Positions 33,301 through 48,300 of a DNA stretch of 64,000 bases are shown here, piece after piece. A program made the translations under genes and the position numbers. The notes beneath the pieces are model-generated. The model saw nothing but the letters and a program-made list of their open reading frames with translations. It was not told where the DNA came from and did no database searches. The stretch is from Brachypodius melanocephalos. Its lineage: Eukaryota; Chordata; Aves; Passeriformes; Pycnonotidae. Position 1 is the stretch's first letter; every line of letters begins with the position of its first letter. Location of the stretch: NCBI GenBank assembly GCA_013398615.1, contig VZSR01003798.1, positions 8,028,258 to 8,092,257 on the forward strand. The letters are read 5' to 3'.

Positions 33301-36300
33301 CCTCAGGTTTTTCCTTTGCTGTAATAGGAACCAGACATATTTTTTGGATGCTGCAATTTCACTGAAGGAAAAAGCTCCCCCTGCCATTTTGTCTAGAAAG
33401 GCAGGGAAGAGAACGTCTCTGCATAATCACAGATTTTATCCTAGACAATTTAGCAGCTGTTCCATGCTTTTAAATTCATGTAGAATTGTGTTTTACTGAA
33501 TAAAGCTGCGTAAAACAAGATCTGCAGAGTGCACAGCGGTCCAAAAACCAGGTTGTTTTTCAAGCTTCTAGAAGAACCTTTATGCCACTTTGAAAAATCC
33601 ATCTGGAATTAGGATGAGGTCTTGGTTTAAGGGTCTTTTTTCCATTTTACCCAGATTTCTGGCTAAAGTGTATATTTTTCCTTTACAGTGTACTTTCCAC
33701 AGCCATTCAGAGGTATATAGTGACTCTGCAGATGAGCTGAGGAGGTGGTGTGAGCATCTGGGCTCTTTTACCCTAAGGCCTGGAGGTTTGCAGCCAGACT
33801 GGCACCAAAACCCAGCAGGCCAATCAGAGCCAAAAAGAAGCCAGGAGCAACACAGCTGAGATGGGACTGAACTAAAAAGTTTTAAAGTCAAATTCCACAA
33901 AACACAGAAACGTTTGCAGTGGTTCAAATTTAAACTTTTAACCTGAGCCTCTATCAAACATCAGCCGAATATCACCTCATGATAGCCCTCCCTCTGCTCT
34001 CATGACAGCATTTAGAAATGTAGCTAATTCCCAGGATTTAACTAAAGTCAAATATTTTTCTCCCAAACGGTTTATATCGTAGTTATCCCAGAAAAATTGC
34101 CATGTCTCTGTTCTTCTACGTGTGCCTCATTCAGAGACATGCAGAGCCTTTTAAAATGTGAGCTGGAGTTCAGTTTGCAGAAGACATCTGCAGAATAGCT
34201 TTGCCACTCATTTTAAGTTCAAAACTGGGTATCTGTCACACATCTTAAACTCAAGCTATAGCAAATGATTCCTCTTTCTTTCTCCAAAGAGCTGTATTTG
34301 TTTCTCTTTAGGGAAAACAAGTGAGTAATACCACACACACAAGTAAATCAGGCCATTAGTCAAGTGAATAATGTGAGCACACAAACATAAATTGTAGGTC
34401 TGAGGGGAAGTGCAGACAGGGCTCTGCACCACAGGCCAGCAGCCAGTCCAGCTGTCATGCACCAGGAATCCACCCAAGCCATCCTGGGGGTGCTGGCAGC
34501 AAGAGATAAAGGGTGTGTGAGGGGGAATCCATGGAAAACAAGCAGTTAATTGGATCACATTGAAACCACCAGGGCTTCACACACGGGCATTGCACTCTGC
34601 TGTTTTCCAGCAGCTGATGGATACACGGATACCCTCAGGGCGCACCCATCAAGGGGAGCTGAATAATCACAACAGTCCTGCACTGTATTTTACCCCAAAC
34701 TATCAAGGAGTAAGATTTTTATCTAGGAGTTAATCATTATTATGTGAACTGTGTGCTGAGCACCTCTGAGTTGGCCTCTTTGAGGACCCTTAAGATTTTG
34801 GATTTCATGGTTCCATTTCTTTCCCCAGCCTTTGTATTACAGGAAAACCAATTCACTATCTGAGAGTGAGACTGGGAAATATTGGACTATGTGCTTAAGA
34901 ACAAATGGTATTTGTAAACAAGATCCTTCTCTGACCTCTCCACTGGCTTTTGGTTAGGTTGTCATTAACAGTATTAAGGCAAATGCTCAGACTGAGTCCT
35001 GAACTAAGAAAAAAACCTATTGCTTTAGAGAAGAATTCAGGGACCTATTACAGACTGGAGTAGAACATGAAGAGAGGAGAAGAGAGGAGGACTCTGCATG
35101 CTCTGCAGCCAGGACACAGCTCCATGCCAGAAATCAGGGGCCTCTAACCCTGCCTTTCAGGGGAACCCAAAACTGGAAGGCAAAACGTGACATAAAGCTT
35201 TCAGAGCTGGGGATCCAGAGAGACACAGTAGAGAAATCACTTTAAAAAAAAGGCTGATATCTCCTAATAGACACCCTAGGAACAGGTTAAATAAATAAAA
35301 CTGGAGAAAAAGACATCCCTGTAGTTCAGTTCCTTCACATTCTTGGGCAAAGCAGCACATGCATTTCAAGCTCTTCTGGACAGCTTCACTTCATCCGTAT
35401 GTTCATATAGCCAATGAAAAATTCTTTTCTGCTGTACATCTCAGGAGAGACAGAGTTCTTGTTTATATTTTCATTTCTGGAATTCCTATCAGGACAAACT
35501 CTTACTGTCAGAGGTTAGAGGACACTTAGGAAAACTAAGGCATGCATTTACTTTTTTGCTTAGGAGTACCTTGCATAAAACTCCATCTCATAACCCATCA
35601 CAACCCCAGCATGCAGTCAGCATTAGCACATTTCAGGTGCAAAACCTTCCATCATGCAGATTTTCGGTGCTTCTTCTTTAGAAATTATTTATTCCTACTG
35701 AAATCCATATTTACTGTTCCTGAGATAAGGTTTCCCTTTCCTTGCTGGTATGCAGCACTGCACACTGAGCTGAGTCTCATCTAGGAGCTCTTGGGAGAGA
35801 GCAGGCAATGTACACAATCCCCACATTCCTCTTGTGACAAGGCTCTCCCAGTTGCAGTGTGAAAAGCACAAGCTTTCCTACTCAGAAACTACAGGACAGA
35901 GGTCAAGCATACCATCAAAACTAGAATAAGATCAACTTTTTCCCTAGGCAAGTAGTTAAGGCCTAAATCCTCTGTTTTACCCTTTAGAACTCATGTAAAT
36001 AAAACCATAAGAGTTTTATGCAGTTTTCTCATTCGAGTAGAAAAGAAACTAAGCAAAAATAAGCCAAAACCAAGTTGTTGCTTTCTTGTTTCTTTTTTTC
36101 CTTCCCTTAAAGGAGATGAAATTACTCTTAAGCTTTGGGACATATTTGTAGGACTTCATGGAGGATTTGTCCAGTGCACAAGGTTGAATTGGACTACAGA
36201 TGCTTGACTCTCACTTACTTAAATGTTGATCTACACAGGGACTTTAAATGAACAAAAATACCTTTCACACTGTCTTCAGGAGCCTTTTCTCATTGCAGAA

Positions 36301-39300
36301 TTGTAGCAGGAACACTTACAAGCTGAATAATTCCTGGTTTTATCCCCAGATAATATTAAAAGCGGCAGGAGGAAGAGGGAAGAGGTGGCCTGTAGCCCCT
36401 TTGTTTCCTTCCTACTCCATCTGCACACAGATGCAGCTGAGGATGAACCCAAAAACTCAACTTTACCAAAGTGCCAAAGATTCAGAATCCCCGAGTGCAG
36501 TAAAGATCCCAGAGATTCAAATGGGAGATCTATCACTGGATTCAGAGAGAAGCAGAATCAAACAATTATATCCTACAGCTCCAAGTCAGGAAATCACTTA
36601 GGCACAAGACTAAATCCATCCCTATCAGGGAATACAATTAAACGCATATTTAACATTCAGGATGACTGTAATTGTCCTTCATGAACAAAGATGCATTCCT
36701 GAACTCAGGCCTTCTTAGTCTTAGAAAAACCTTGAAAATGCAGATCTTACTCTTGCAACGGATCTAAATCCTCTTAAAAAGTTCTTCTATAGACCTAAGT
36801 GGCTATAAAACTTTAAAATTAGTTTAATCTATTTTTCTGACCTCAAACACAGGTTATTTTCCACTAGCACTGGAGCAGCTCTACAATACTCAATGTTCCA
36901 TGAAAAAAGTCATTTTCCACCATAAGTGGCCCTGGGACAGCAAATGTTATGGAAAAAAACTCTAGCTCCAGATGGGACTGCAAAACACGTGTTTAAAAAA
37001 AGAGACAAAAAGAAATCTGCACTATAGGGTGCCCTTAAAATATTCAGTGTTCAAAAACAAATTTCCTCCAACCTTGAAAGCACTGTGAAATATTACACAC
37101 CATAAAAACCTTGGCCTACTAACTACTTGCTCTAAAACACTGGATACGTCTTCAGAAATTTTTCCCCCAGCTACGTAGAATCTCATAAAGTATTCTGAGT
37201 TTCCCATTCAAGAGCAAGGCAGAACTGTGCTGGCACAAAGCACATTTTGCTGCACTTTGCTAGAACTTTACCTTATTTCAGAGGCTCAATTTGCATGTCA
37301 GCTTTCAGAGGAAACAATTCTGGGTCAACTGTACACACACAATGAATGTAATCTGATTATTATTTACCCTACACTCACTAACACCTCCAGTGCACTGAGC
37401 ATAACCTACAAAGCAATTGCTTCCACTCGTACACCTTCGTGTTCTCTCCAGCAGAATTCTCAAACTGCCTTTATATTCATCTGAATTATGCTTGGGCAAT
37501 CAACTTCTAGTGAACCCTAAGAAGCCTGATCCTGCTGCTACTGAAATTACCCACATGAATCTTGCCAGCTTCACCAGGAATAGCAGCCCTGAACAGAGCA
37601 GCAGCAACAGCAGCGTGGGACATTCTGGCCCTCAGTGTGAGCCCCCACCTGCCCTCTGACACTGCCCCTCCTCTGGAAATCTCTCAAAGGCTTATCTCTC
37701 CTGCTTCCTACCAGCCATGCAGCAGCCCCTCTTCCTAGGTGGTAGCAGCATCTGGCAGGATTTAGGTATTCCCACCAACATCTGGCCACCTCCTTAGACA
37801 GGTTCCCAAAGCAAACCCCTTCCCACCCCACTCTTGCTATGGCTCTGTCAGGTTCTGTTTAGCTCTCTGGCTGTCAAAGAGAACTTAATCTTTTTTCCAT
37901 CTGTAGAAGTTTAAGGCTAATATTTTTCAAAATCAGGCATTTAAAAGAAGGCAACTATATTTAGCAACTAATGACTGCTAGAATGAATTCTGCAGTCGGC
38001 CCCCACCAAAGACTCTGTTGGTGTGCATTAGGGCACTTCCACAATTCAGCTCTGTTAGCAGGGACTGGTTTGCCCAGCTGCTGTAATTATACTTTCACTT
38101 TACTGAATAACAGTGCTGCATCAGCAGGGAGCACACTTTATCATCAGACATTTATCACCATGAAGTAGATACATACACAAGGACTTCCAAATTATAATTT
38201 TATCAGAAATCAGAGCACTATACAAGAATTGCTATCCTTAGACCTGAAGTCCACTTAACTCTGCATTTTCTGTTGAGCAAAGGGCACCTGGGGATGTGTA
38301 AGCAGAGTACAAAAATCATGGCACTTATTGAATAACCCTTTCTCAACATACCTTCCTACCTTCCAGGACTAGAAGTAGCCTTTAGATTATGCCTGTTTCC
38401 TCTGTTGCTCTTCACTCTACCTCTTCTAGCTCTACTATATCATTTTTGAGATGAGATCAGCAAGTTGCAAACAGGATTCACCACAGCTTTAAAGAATGGG
38501 CAATTTATATTTTCTATTATTTCATCCATTCCTCTGCCTTAGTTTTGATTTGGAAAGCAACCAGCGAGAGTGCTGGTGTTCCATGGAGCTGAGAACCATC
38601 ACTGCACAGACCTTTCTCCGACTGTCAGTCCTTCCTGCCATTCCTTCCTGAAAAAATAAATCTGTACACATCCCTTTAAATTTTGAAATCTATTATGAAC
38701 ACCCTCAGAACATTAAAAAAAAAACCCAAAAAAAGAAAAAAAACCCACAACCAAACAAACAATCAAACAAACCCCCCCCCAAAAAGAAGAGCCCAAGTCC
38801 TATCCATTAAATTTCTATATTTCTTCACTCATATCTTCTAAAGGGGTTAAGAATAGAAGACAAAAAACAGCATCACAGTTACATTTGGAATAGTGTGGGT
38901 AAATGAAGCAACAGATGGAAAATAAAAATCTTGATTTTTCTGGACCTGTTTCAAGCTCTAACACTGATAGCAAGTACTTGGTCCACCTTTGTGAAAATTC
39001 TGTGCAAAAAGATACAACAGGCTTTGTGTATTTCTCACAATTTTTTATCAGTATGTTATTATTAGAGGCCCAGAATGTACTCATAGGAACGCAGAATTTG
39101 GATGAAGGTGCAGATTCTACTCTTCAAGGCCCGTGTGCCAAGAGCTGCAAAGAGAAGTGTAAACAACCTCAGCTCGGTGTGTGCCACTTCCCTGCTCCCA
39201 CCAGCAAGGGGCAGACAACGCACATTTTATTAATATTTCCACTTTTCCCTCTACTTCAACTTCGAACTTTCAAAGTTTTTACAATAAATGGAGTCTGACA

Positions 39301-42300
39301 GTTTTAGTTTATTTTAGCAATAATCACAAGACTTTTTTTTTTCTGCAAATACAATAAATGTTATCCAAGAGCAATTTGGAGCAATCAGTATTGATATTTA
39401 TACCATGTGTGTTGATTGAAAAGCTCTTGGCTGTAAGAATGGAATATGAATCTATCCAGAATGTATGAATATCTTCTAACGTGTGCTCGTGTGGGAGCTA
39501 TAAAAGTGAGTTTATTATAATTAGTGGAAAAAATAGTCTTGTTATAAACTAAAAGGAGAAAAGAAAGAGATGCCACCAATTTGTACAATTCAGATAACTT
39601 TTCTTATTCTGTTCTTTGATGCCCTTCTGTTTACTAGGATATAGTGGTCTTCAGCAATTCAAAGGGCTTTTTTCAGTCTCAATATGACTTTTGGAGTGTG
39701 ACAGAATGGCTTTCAAAAGGATAAAAGAACCAAATCAGCAACAATGAAAAATAAGAAAAACTTGTACCCAAAAGACCAACACTGCACAAAATATTAAACT
39801 TTACATCTTCAATAGGTCAACTTCTTGGCAGAAGAAACTACGGATTGAACAACTCTAAAAACATCTTTTAGGTTATTCATTCTACAGAAAAGAACATTCA
39901 GAGGTCACTGCAGCCAAGGAATTTAAGAATAATTTAAGAATTCTACTACTAACTTTATTCATTAGATGGTTCTTCTTGTGGAGAACTATTTTGGGGGCTA
40001 GCGGGAGTCCCAAAGACCAGATGTGACACCAGTGAGAAATCTGCATGAGTAATGTCTGTGTAGAAGGATCCTGAATAAGCTCCTGGCAGCACATGGGGAA
40101 TGCAAAGGCTTCTCCAGTGATGTCTCACTCAGTGAAACCCACAGGGCAAACAGATCCTCTGCAGGGCAGTCGGGAGGAAGGGCAGCGAGGAAGAGGGGCT
40201 GCAGATCCAGCCAAGGTATCCCTGACTCTACAAGAGGGGCTCTCTAACCATTACTTCTGCAGGTCTGATCATTCAGATCATGTTTTATCAGCATTCACAA
40301 CGAAGTTCTCATCCTCCTACACTGCAAATGGACATATTTTTGGGTCCAACCTACCAGACAAACGTATCAGCATAAGGTGCTATTAAATTCAATATTCTGA
40401 AGTCAGAGGTTTATTACTTTCCATTAAGGGAAGGAGAACAGGAAAACTCTGCTTACATCATTGCAAAAGTTTTTTTGCTTCTAGACTTAGTGACATTTTA
40501 AGACACGCAAGCTCTATTTTATTCACAAACAGTAATACTTACTTCCTTGGCAATGACAGGAAATAAAGCAATTAGATAAATCATTTTCTAAGTCAACACT
40601 GGTGTCTCAGCATAACTAAAGTTTGGCTCACCAATATATACAATTCTAAAGCATTTGGAAATCTACAGTCCCATGTGAAAATATTAATTTCTATTTAAAT
40701 TGCTAACTGCTTACCCATCCTAACAATATTAATATTAACAGTGTGACATGAACTCTCTGCTGAATTTGAGATGTAGGTCAGTTATACATGGAGTTGCCAA
40801 ACTACAGTTGGAAAATATTACTTCATCAAAGAATTAGCCTTGGTACAACGGTGAATAGCAGAGCCACATGTCCTAATATATGTCAGCCTGGCGCCACTAT
40901 TGTATGCAGAGCTATTTGCATATATATATTTCTATCACTACCCTGCTTCAGTATCAACACCCTCTGATATGCATTTCCCAGCACATAAATGTGAGCAGCA
41001 AACTGGCTGCTCTGAGGTCGTTCCTTGCGCTCACTTGCAACGTTCGTGGTTATTTGCACTTTCACACATCATCCTCACAAAAGGCTGAGCTCAGCTTATT
41101 AAATGTTTGACAGAATATTGCTGCTGCTGTGACTGAAATCTGACACTTTAAACTTCACAGATAGCAATGGTAAGGTTAAAAAGAAAAGAGCTACCTTTCC
41201 AGCAAAGGGTTGGAAAATAAAATGAAGCTGTGACCTGCTTAATGCATGTTAATTCTGATTAACATTATTCCTCCTCCACAGATGTTGAGCTAGAAAATTT
41301 CTGTATTCTCTCATAGCTCGGCACTTCTCTTTGTTTCCTCACTGCAGCTGCAGACTGATGGATCTAAAAGGTGAGTTTCCTTCACCATCAGGTTTAAAGT
41401 TCTATTAGGCTGTGGCTGGAGATTTCATTTTCAGTTTTAACAATAGTCTAGACAGATGTGCATCTCCAACAGGGGTAAGGAAAGTTCTTTGATGAGCAAG
41501 TCAGCTGGCCATGCTTGTTATTGCAGCAAGATAGCCCCACACTCTGGTGGGCTTTAAGCTCTGTAGTGGAGCCCTAGACCACTGCTTGGAAAGAAAGCCC
41601 ACTTAAAGGCAACCCTGAACACACAGATGTGTACCTAAATTGAAATGACAGGCAGAAAATAAATAGGACTGGTGTGGGTGACATGCCTAATAAAAAAAGA
41701 CTAATGATGAATGATTTTCTGCCTTCACTGGTAATTTATTTCAAGATACAGGGTAAATTTCTGATTGCAACATTACAAGCAGTGTCAATGCAGTTCTTAC
41801 TTACCTTTCACTGGACATTCAATCAAAACATTTCCTCCCATTCTTGCCACGATTGTACCTCCAACAACTGCCGAGAAACTGCTGGCTTCCAGATTTGTCA
41901 TATTTAACACAGAGGACAAGATGACAGGCACCTCTTTGAAATTAAAGGGATAGTGAGTTTTAAAAGCTTTATTTAACTTCTAAACATAGACCTTGTACTT
42001 AAATTCATCATGTTTGGAACAGAATTCAGTCTGCAAAGCAGCAGCCAGAAAAGACAGGTGGGACAGATACAGGCAGACAGGGTTCACACCTGTTGTGGTT
42101 TTAGAGCAACAAGACCATCTTACTGCTGCCTATTCTATCAGGCAGAGTTTCATGAGTTGCCAATAAAATAAACTATTTCACATTGCAGTAGGCATGGGTG
42201 CATATAAATATGCATATATTTATACACACATATATGTATATGTGTACATATATGTGCTTATAAATATGAAAAATATTTATAAGATAAATATGTATAAATA

Positions 42301-45300
42301 TATCTGTGTATAAGAGCCTGATTTTGGGCAATGCCACTGTCTTACCTGCACGTAACAGCACTGATGTTTCCATATCAAAACCAGAGTCATTAACAACCAG
42401 GCATCCATAGGTACCAAGTTCCTTTTCAGTAGGATTCCTAATTTGCACTTTTCCAGTGGTGTCCAGGATCACCCTGCACAACAACCAAGGAAATCCAAGG
42501 GTTACTACCCTGGGACAGAGCCAGCTGAACCCCCCAAGAGTTACAGATACAGCAGCAAAGCTCCTTTTTGGGAGTTTGCAGTTCCAGAGCAGCACAGGCA
42601 GTCACAGCTCTCTGGTGACAGAAAGGGAGCACTCAGGGACACACAGAGGGAGGATCCAGATCTCCTTCTCCTAAGGGCTGTGCCCTCCTTGCAGCCCTTT
42701 GAAGGACAGTGCATTTGCTACCACAAACCCCCTGGGAACAAAAGTGTGAACAAATCAGAATACCACAATTAAAACTATTGGGCTTGGCAAGAAATCGATC
42801 TCTCCAGAGCAAGCTTGGTTTTCAGCAGGACTGGGGAGTTCACAAATCTGTGGCCTGATCTGACTTTCAAATTACTGGGGTTGTTGAAGCTCTTTTTTTT
42901 TTTTTTAATATCATCATTGAAGCTCAAATCTTCCACCAAAACCTCACAGATGTCTTGAATACCTTGCCTGCCCTCTGAGGGGCAAGGTATCAGAGACATC
43001 ACAGGCCAGGGAAGAGGAAGAAAATAACAACTTTTCTCCTCTGTTACCTTTCTCAGTTACGTGACCTGCCATAGGCTCAGTACATCCCAAAAAACTTTGC
43101 TAATATATGCCTTAAGTGCAAGAATATCAGTCTGGGCTAAAATTAGGGAGCAAACATACTCGTGAATAAACAAAACACCATCATGTCCACAAAAATCAAA
43201 GTACTACTTGCTACAAATTAATGGAAAATTATGTGCATTTCACAAAATAAACATGGGAGCTACATGGTTCCAAAAACATTTTCACTTTTTAAAATGGCTT
43301 AGTTTGGGTGTCTTTGCTTTAATTGATAGCCCTGCAGAAATATATTTTTCTTGGCAGTGGATTTAATCAGTTAAATATGTTGAGAAATAGCCAAAAGTGC
43401 CTTTATCATTTCAGAATCAGTTTTTTCATTACTCAAGAGCTAGCTATAATTCCAAGAGGCTCACACACAAAGTTAATGTTCATATTACCAGGTGAGCTTC
43501 TAATTTATCAGCACTGAAGTAGAAGTATTTGCTCAGTCTTGAGCAAATATCTGATTGTAACAGCTTGCTGTACTCGTTTGTCAGGTCTCAAATATGATGC
43601 TAATACAGGTTCTTTATTATTTTGGATTTCACTGTCCTCAACAGAAATATTTTGAAGTACTCAAAAACATCCACAAAGCTCATATTTTTCTTTTTCAGTT
43701 GTAGTTATGCAGTTCCAGTAATACCTAAATAGTGTGTTGAAGAACGGTGAGGGTACCAGTGATATTTTCCCTTCTTAAAATGAGTAAGAGCTAAGACTTC
43801 TTTTCATCTATACCATGGCAGATGTTTTCAATGTGTTCCCGCTGTATTTAGTATCTGAATGAATCCAACAGCCTTCCTAATTTGAGGGTAAATCTGCTCT
43901 TTTTCTGACAAGTTGAAATGATTGAAGCAGATCAAAAAATACAGCCAGGACATCCAAAACGCTTCACCTTATAAAAGTAGTCAATCCTCCTATGTAGTAT
44001 ACTGGGAATGGCCAAATACTTGGATGTCAGTAAAGCCAAACAACATGAGAGACACTTGAAAGAATAAAAATAAATTGCTTAACTGAAAAGATGGAAGGCC
44101 CAGTGGCCATGCTTATCTCATTTTTACAACAGTATGTTCTAATATTGCACAGCAGGGTGGATTTTTTCTGTCGATAGCGACATAATAAGTCATTCAAAAG
44201 TAAAAGAGAAGCTATTTACTTACTTTGCAGAGGCTTTTAATGTCTCGCCATCTTTTGTCCAAGTATATTTCACTTCACTAATACCAGCTGTTTCACACAG
44301 TAGATTGACAGCATGAGTATTCTTGGTCACAAAAACCGTATTTCCAATTCGTACAGTTACTGTTTTGTTGAAGGAAACTTGAGGAATTTCCTTTTGCCTC
44401 ATAATAACTGGAACCTTCTGGTCAAACATGAACTTATCAACCGTTTTTGTGCTGAAACGCTCAGATTCATTTGGCGATTTGCCTGTGAGTTTTGAGGCAA
44501 CTTTCTCATCCTGGGCCCCCTTCCATTTTTCAGTAGCTGGTTGTGGAGGCCTGGATAGCTCAGCAATCAACTGGTAGATGAGCTGGGACGCCAAGTCATC
44601 GCTGACTTCTCCAGTTTCAATGAGCTGACTCATGTTCCCTATGAGCTCCTCAAACTGTGCTGTGTCCATGCTGTAGGCGCCCTGCAGGACTGCAGCCTCC
44701 AGGCGCTTGTTCCTGAACTCCTGGGAGCTGAAATCCTCTGCTGAATTGCTCCCAAAGCTCCCAAGGTTCCTCAGGAACGGCTGATCATTTACCTGCCTGT
44801 CACCCAGGTAGAGCTCGCTCTTCTTGTTCCACATCTGCCACATTTTGCTCATCTTGTGCCACTTGGCCCCGAGGCTGTTGGCCTCGTTGTGGTCTGGGTT
44901 GCTGACCTGGCTGGGCTGTTTTTGGAGGGGTGGGGGCTCGATGAGCCTGTTGTCAGTCCCGATGAGTTTGAGCACAAAGGTGTCGTGCACAGGGCCCGCC
45001 ATGCACCGGTACACACCGATGTCCCCAGCCTCCAGACAGTGGATTTTCAGTGAGCCTGACTTGGTGATGCCAAGCCTTTTGGAGTTTTGTAAGTGCTTCC
45101 CATCTTTCTCCCAACGGATAAGGGACTTCTGGAACCTTCTCACAGGGCACTTAATTACCACAGATGTTTTTGGGAGCAAGTAGGCTCGGCTTCCTATGGT
45201 AAAATTAATGCGCTTCTCTGGCCTAGTCTGAATATAAACTCGGTGAACGCTGACAATCTGAGGTCCATGGGCAGAGAACTTTGCTGGAAGCTTGGGCTTG

Positions 45301-48300
45301 ATCTCTGCAAGGAAACAAAGTGTTGAAAAGCATCTAGTCACTGGCAGTCATGCTTACAAAATCTGCTTTTCACAGAACGCTTGAAAGAGCTTTTCCTGAT
45401 TTTGTTCAAGTCAGACTGCAACACACAGAGCTTTTATCTGAGTCACAAAAATGCAAAAATATGAACACGAAACCATAACATTCCCTTGCTTTGGCCAAGA
45501 ATTCTGTTGCTTCTTCCCCAAATCTCCCAACAATAAAAGGCTGCAGGCAACATAAACCTATGTGAAGGACATAGAGAGTGAACACACATATGAAAGGATA
45601 TGTACACATATTATATATTACTTCATATATATGTTCCTGTTACAGTTATATTTCCTACTGCTACATCAGAAAGGCTGGGCATGATGGAAATGAAAAAACT
45701 GAATTAAAAAAATGTGAACACATTATCACTTTCTCCACATTTGAGCACTGTTGAGTGCAGTATGACCTAAATAAAACAAAATCTATCCAAAATGTAAGGC
45801 TCCCCTTGACTCTTATTTAAAATGTTGGCTGTCTTTGCTGGTTGCTTGAGTCAAGCCAAACTGATACAGTGCAGGAGGTGAAAGAAACAGTCAGTGAAGA
45901 CACAGTACATGCAACAGGCAAAGCCACCCTGTAATCATGGGCTGAGGGTAATTCATTAGGGTTGAAAGATGAGTTACTGACAGTGTCGTGCCAAGAAAGC
46001 AGGGAGGGAAGGGAAGAAAGAGAGAAATAAGGCATCATTTTGAGAGGCTGAATACAGTCATCAGATAAATTGATGAAAGCAGGCAATAACAGCATAAAGC
46101 TTTGTGCAGGCTGGGTATGGAGACAATGGGTATTGTGAAGCTCCTCCTGCGCTGCACTGCGGGCTCCTGGACGCTGGAAGGTTTCTAGGGGAGCTGCCTG
46201 GATGAACAGCAGCACCACGGGCAGGCTTTCCCAGCAGAGCTGGGAGGCACAGGGGCGCTGCAGGGTTTGGGATCCCTCTGTGCTGTCTCCCCGCCCGCAG
46301 CAGCGTGCCCCGCTCGGATCAGCAGCGTGCCCCGGGCTCAGAGCACCGGGAGGGAGGAGCAGAGCACTGCAGGAGGCAGGACACGCACCCCGAGCCCTTT
46401 CTCCATGCCAGGTCGAACCGGCCACACGGGAAGAGTCGGGAATCAGTGTTGGTGGAGCCAGAAAACAGCCCGGTTGTGTTTGGTGACCCAGGGGTTTGGT
46501 ATGAGACAGAGAGCAAACTCAGCCCGCAGAACGAGCTGATGAGCCAGGGGATGGGCACGCGGATCACAGCACTTCTCAGCTCGTCTGAAGCTGAAATCTG
46601 TACTGCTTTTCCACTTGGGAGGTACTTAAATAAAAAGACAACTACACCGATGGCACACAAATGATACCCAAAAAGCTGTATATACACGTGCTCCAAATAT
46701 GCTGTGAAGAAATAGGTGAAAAGCTAAATGCTTGAAGCATTCAATAAGTGTGTTCACTATAGGAACTACACCCTGGAGTGCGTTCTTATGCTTATAAAAC
46801 AAAATGGTTATTTTCAATGTTTTGGGTAATGAGTTCAGACCTGTGGGGATATCATGGTTTCATAATTACACAGCTTTTAAATTGGGATTTGTTATCCAGA
46901 TACAGGGTTCCCTCAACCATTTCACATGGTACAACAATTGAATTGTTTTAGGCACTCAGTTTACTAAAATTATTAAAGCAGCGTCCTGTTTTTAATAAGT
47001 TATTGGGCCCCAAATATTTATTTTCAGGGAAGTGTTCCAGTATTATATCTTCATTTCCAAAATTCAACTTACGGACACAGTAAGTGTAACTTTAAACACA
47101 CAAATTAAAATACTTCAGCCTGTGGTCTGTTTACACTAGTTATTCCAACTTAGAATTAAACCCAGTGCATACTTATAAATATGTTAACAAGTCTCATCTA
47201 TTTCATTTCTTTTAAAAAGACAGACCACTAACTCTCATTAGCAGCTCAACACTAAAGGGTGTGTGTGTTTTTACTGGTGACTGGTGAGCAAGGCTGAGAG
47301 TGAAACAAAGTTCAGAGTTGTGGATGGTAAGCCATATAAACATATAAGGTCATATGAATATATGAGGCCATGTAAGTTTGCATTCTCTAGATCTTTACTG
47401 TCATTCAGTCCTGCAGCTGCTGAGGTAATGGACTGCTTGGGAGAGTAAAGGTAAATCTTAAGGAATATGTGCTGGAGCCACTGGACCTCATTATCACAGA
47501 TAAAAATCCATCTGCATCTGTGACCTGTAATGATCCTGAACAGCTTCAGCTGGGTTTCAGATCCTGGTGACCTCAGGGCTAGACTGGTGTTATTTCCTAT
47601 TTCTCAGAGCCCAGAGTCAGGAATGTTTCTACTTAATAAGCACTACTAAGTCAGAAAACAGCTACGATTACCAGTCTCAGGGTAAAAGATTAAGTCTAAA
47701 ATGACTCAGCATTGTCATGACACAATAAAAAAGGCACTCATCTGAGCCACAGAAGCATGACCTTGAGGAAAGAGATTTAGAAACAGCTCTCCAAGGCAAG
47801 AGCCCCCAACAGCACTCACATCACGCTGCTCCTTACGCATCCACATCGCTCCTTGTCCTACAGCCATGCTCTGTTCCTACCTTCTACTCACTGCCCCTTC
47901 AAGGCAGCCTCAACCCACAGCTGCAGGAGGAGGAGATGCCTCCTGCGTGTTACTGGGAGCCCAAAGCCTGCTGCTGTCCCAGCCCTGGCTCCTTCTGCAA
48001 GACCCAAACAGGATCTGCAGGTATGGACCAGCCTCACACCTTCCCCTGCCCACGTGCTGCATTGTGGCAGAATCACCAGGCAGATCTGAGCTGCAAAGGC
48101 TTCCTTGCTCCAAAGGGTTGTGGAAATGGAGGGAGAGGACAATGATTCTCTTTGTGGCTTTGATCTGCACCCATTCTGGCCAGTGGTGTACCCTCTGCAG
48201 CCCCGTGTGCTGCTCTCTAGGCACTGTGCTGGAAGCTGACATGGTGACATTAATATCAGTCTGAGCTAAGCAATTTGCAAACCAGCTCCACTGCCATTCA

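Larger units (their letters stand above)
31949..41804. other. Large ADAMTSL3 intron (9.9 kb) inside Ig3
   Basis: No further exon was recognised. ORFs at 33580-33957, 36248-36684 and 38903-39298 lack family similarity. Simple-sequence tracts are present: alternating TA near 32154-32195, a GGAAGG-type purine run near 32391-32424, and an A/C-rich run near 38717-38795. Confidence 0.7.

Noticed and set aside
33580..33957. Minus-strand ORF of 125 codons with several cysteines and tryptophans
   Set aside because: Spacing does not fit a TSR or an Ig fold, it has no splice-site support, and the ADAMTSL3 phases on both sides join without it.
45817..46696. Overlapping ORFs of 90-202 codons on both strands
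   Set aside because: They coincide with the CpG-rich patch and show no family similarity. ORFs on both strands at once suggest composition, not coding.
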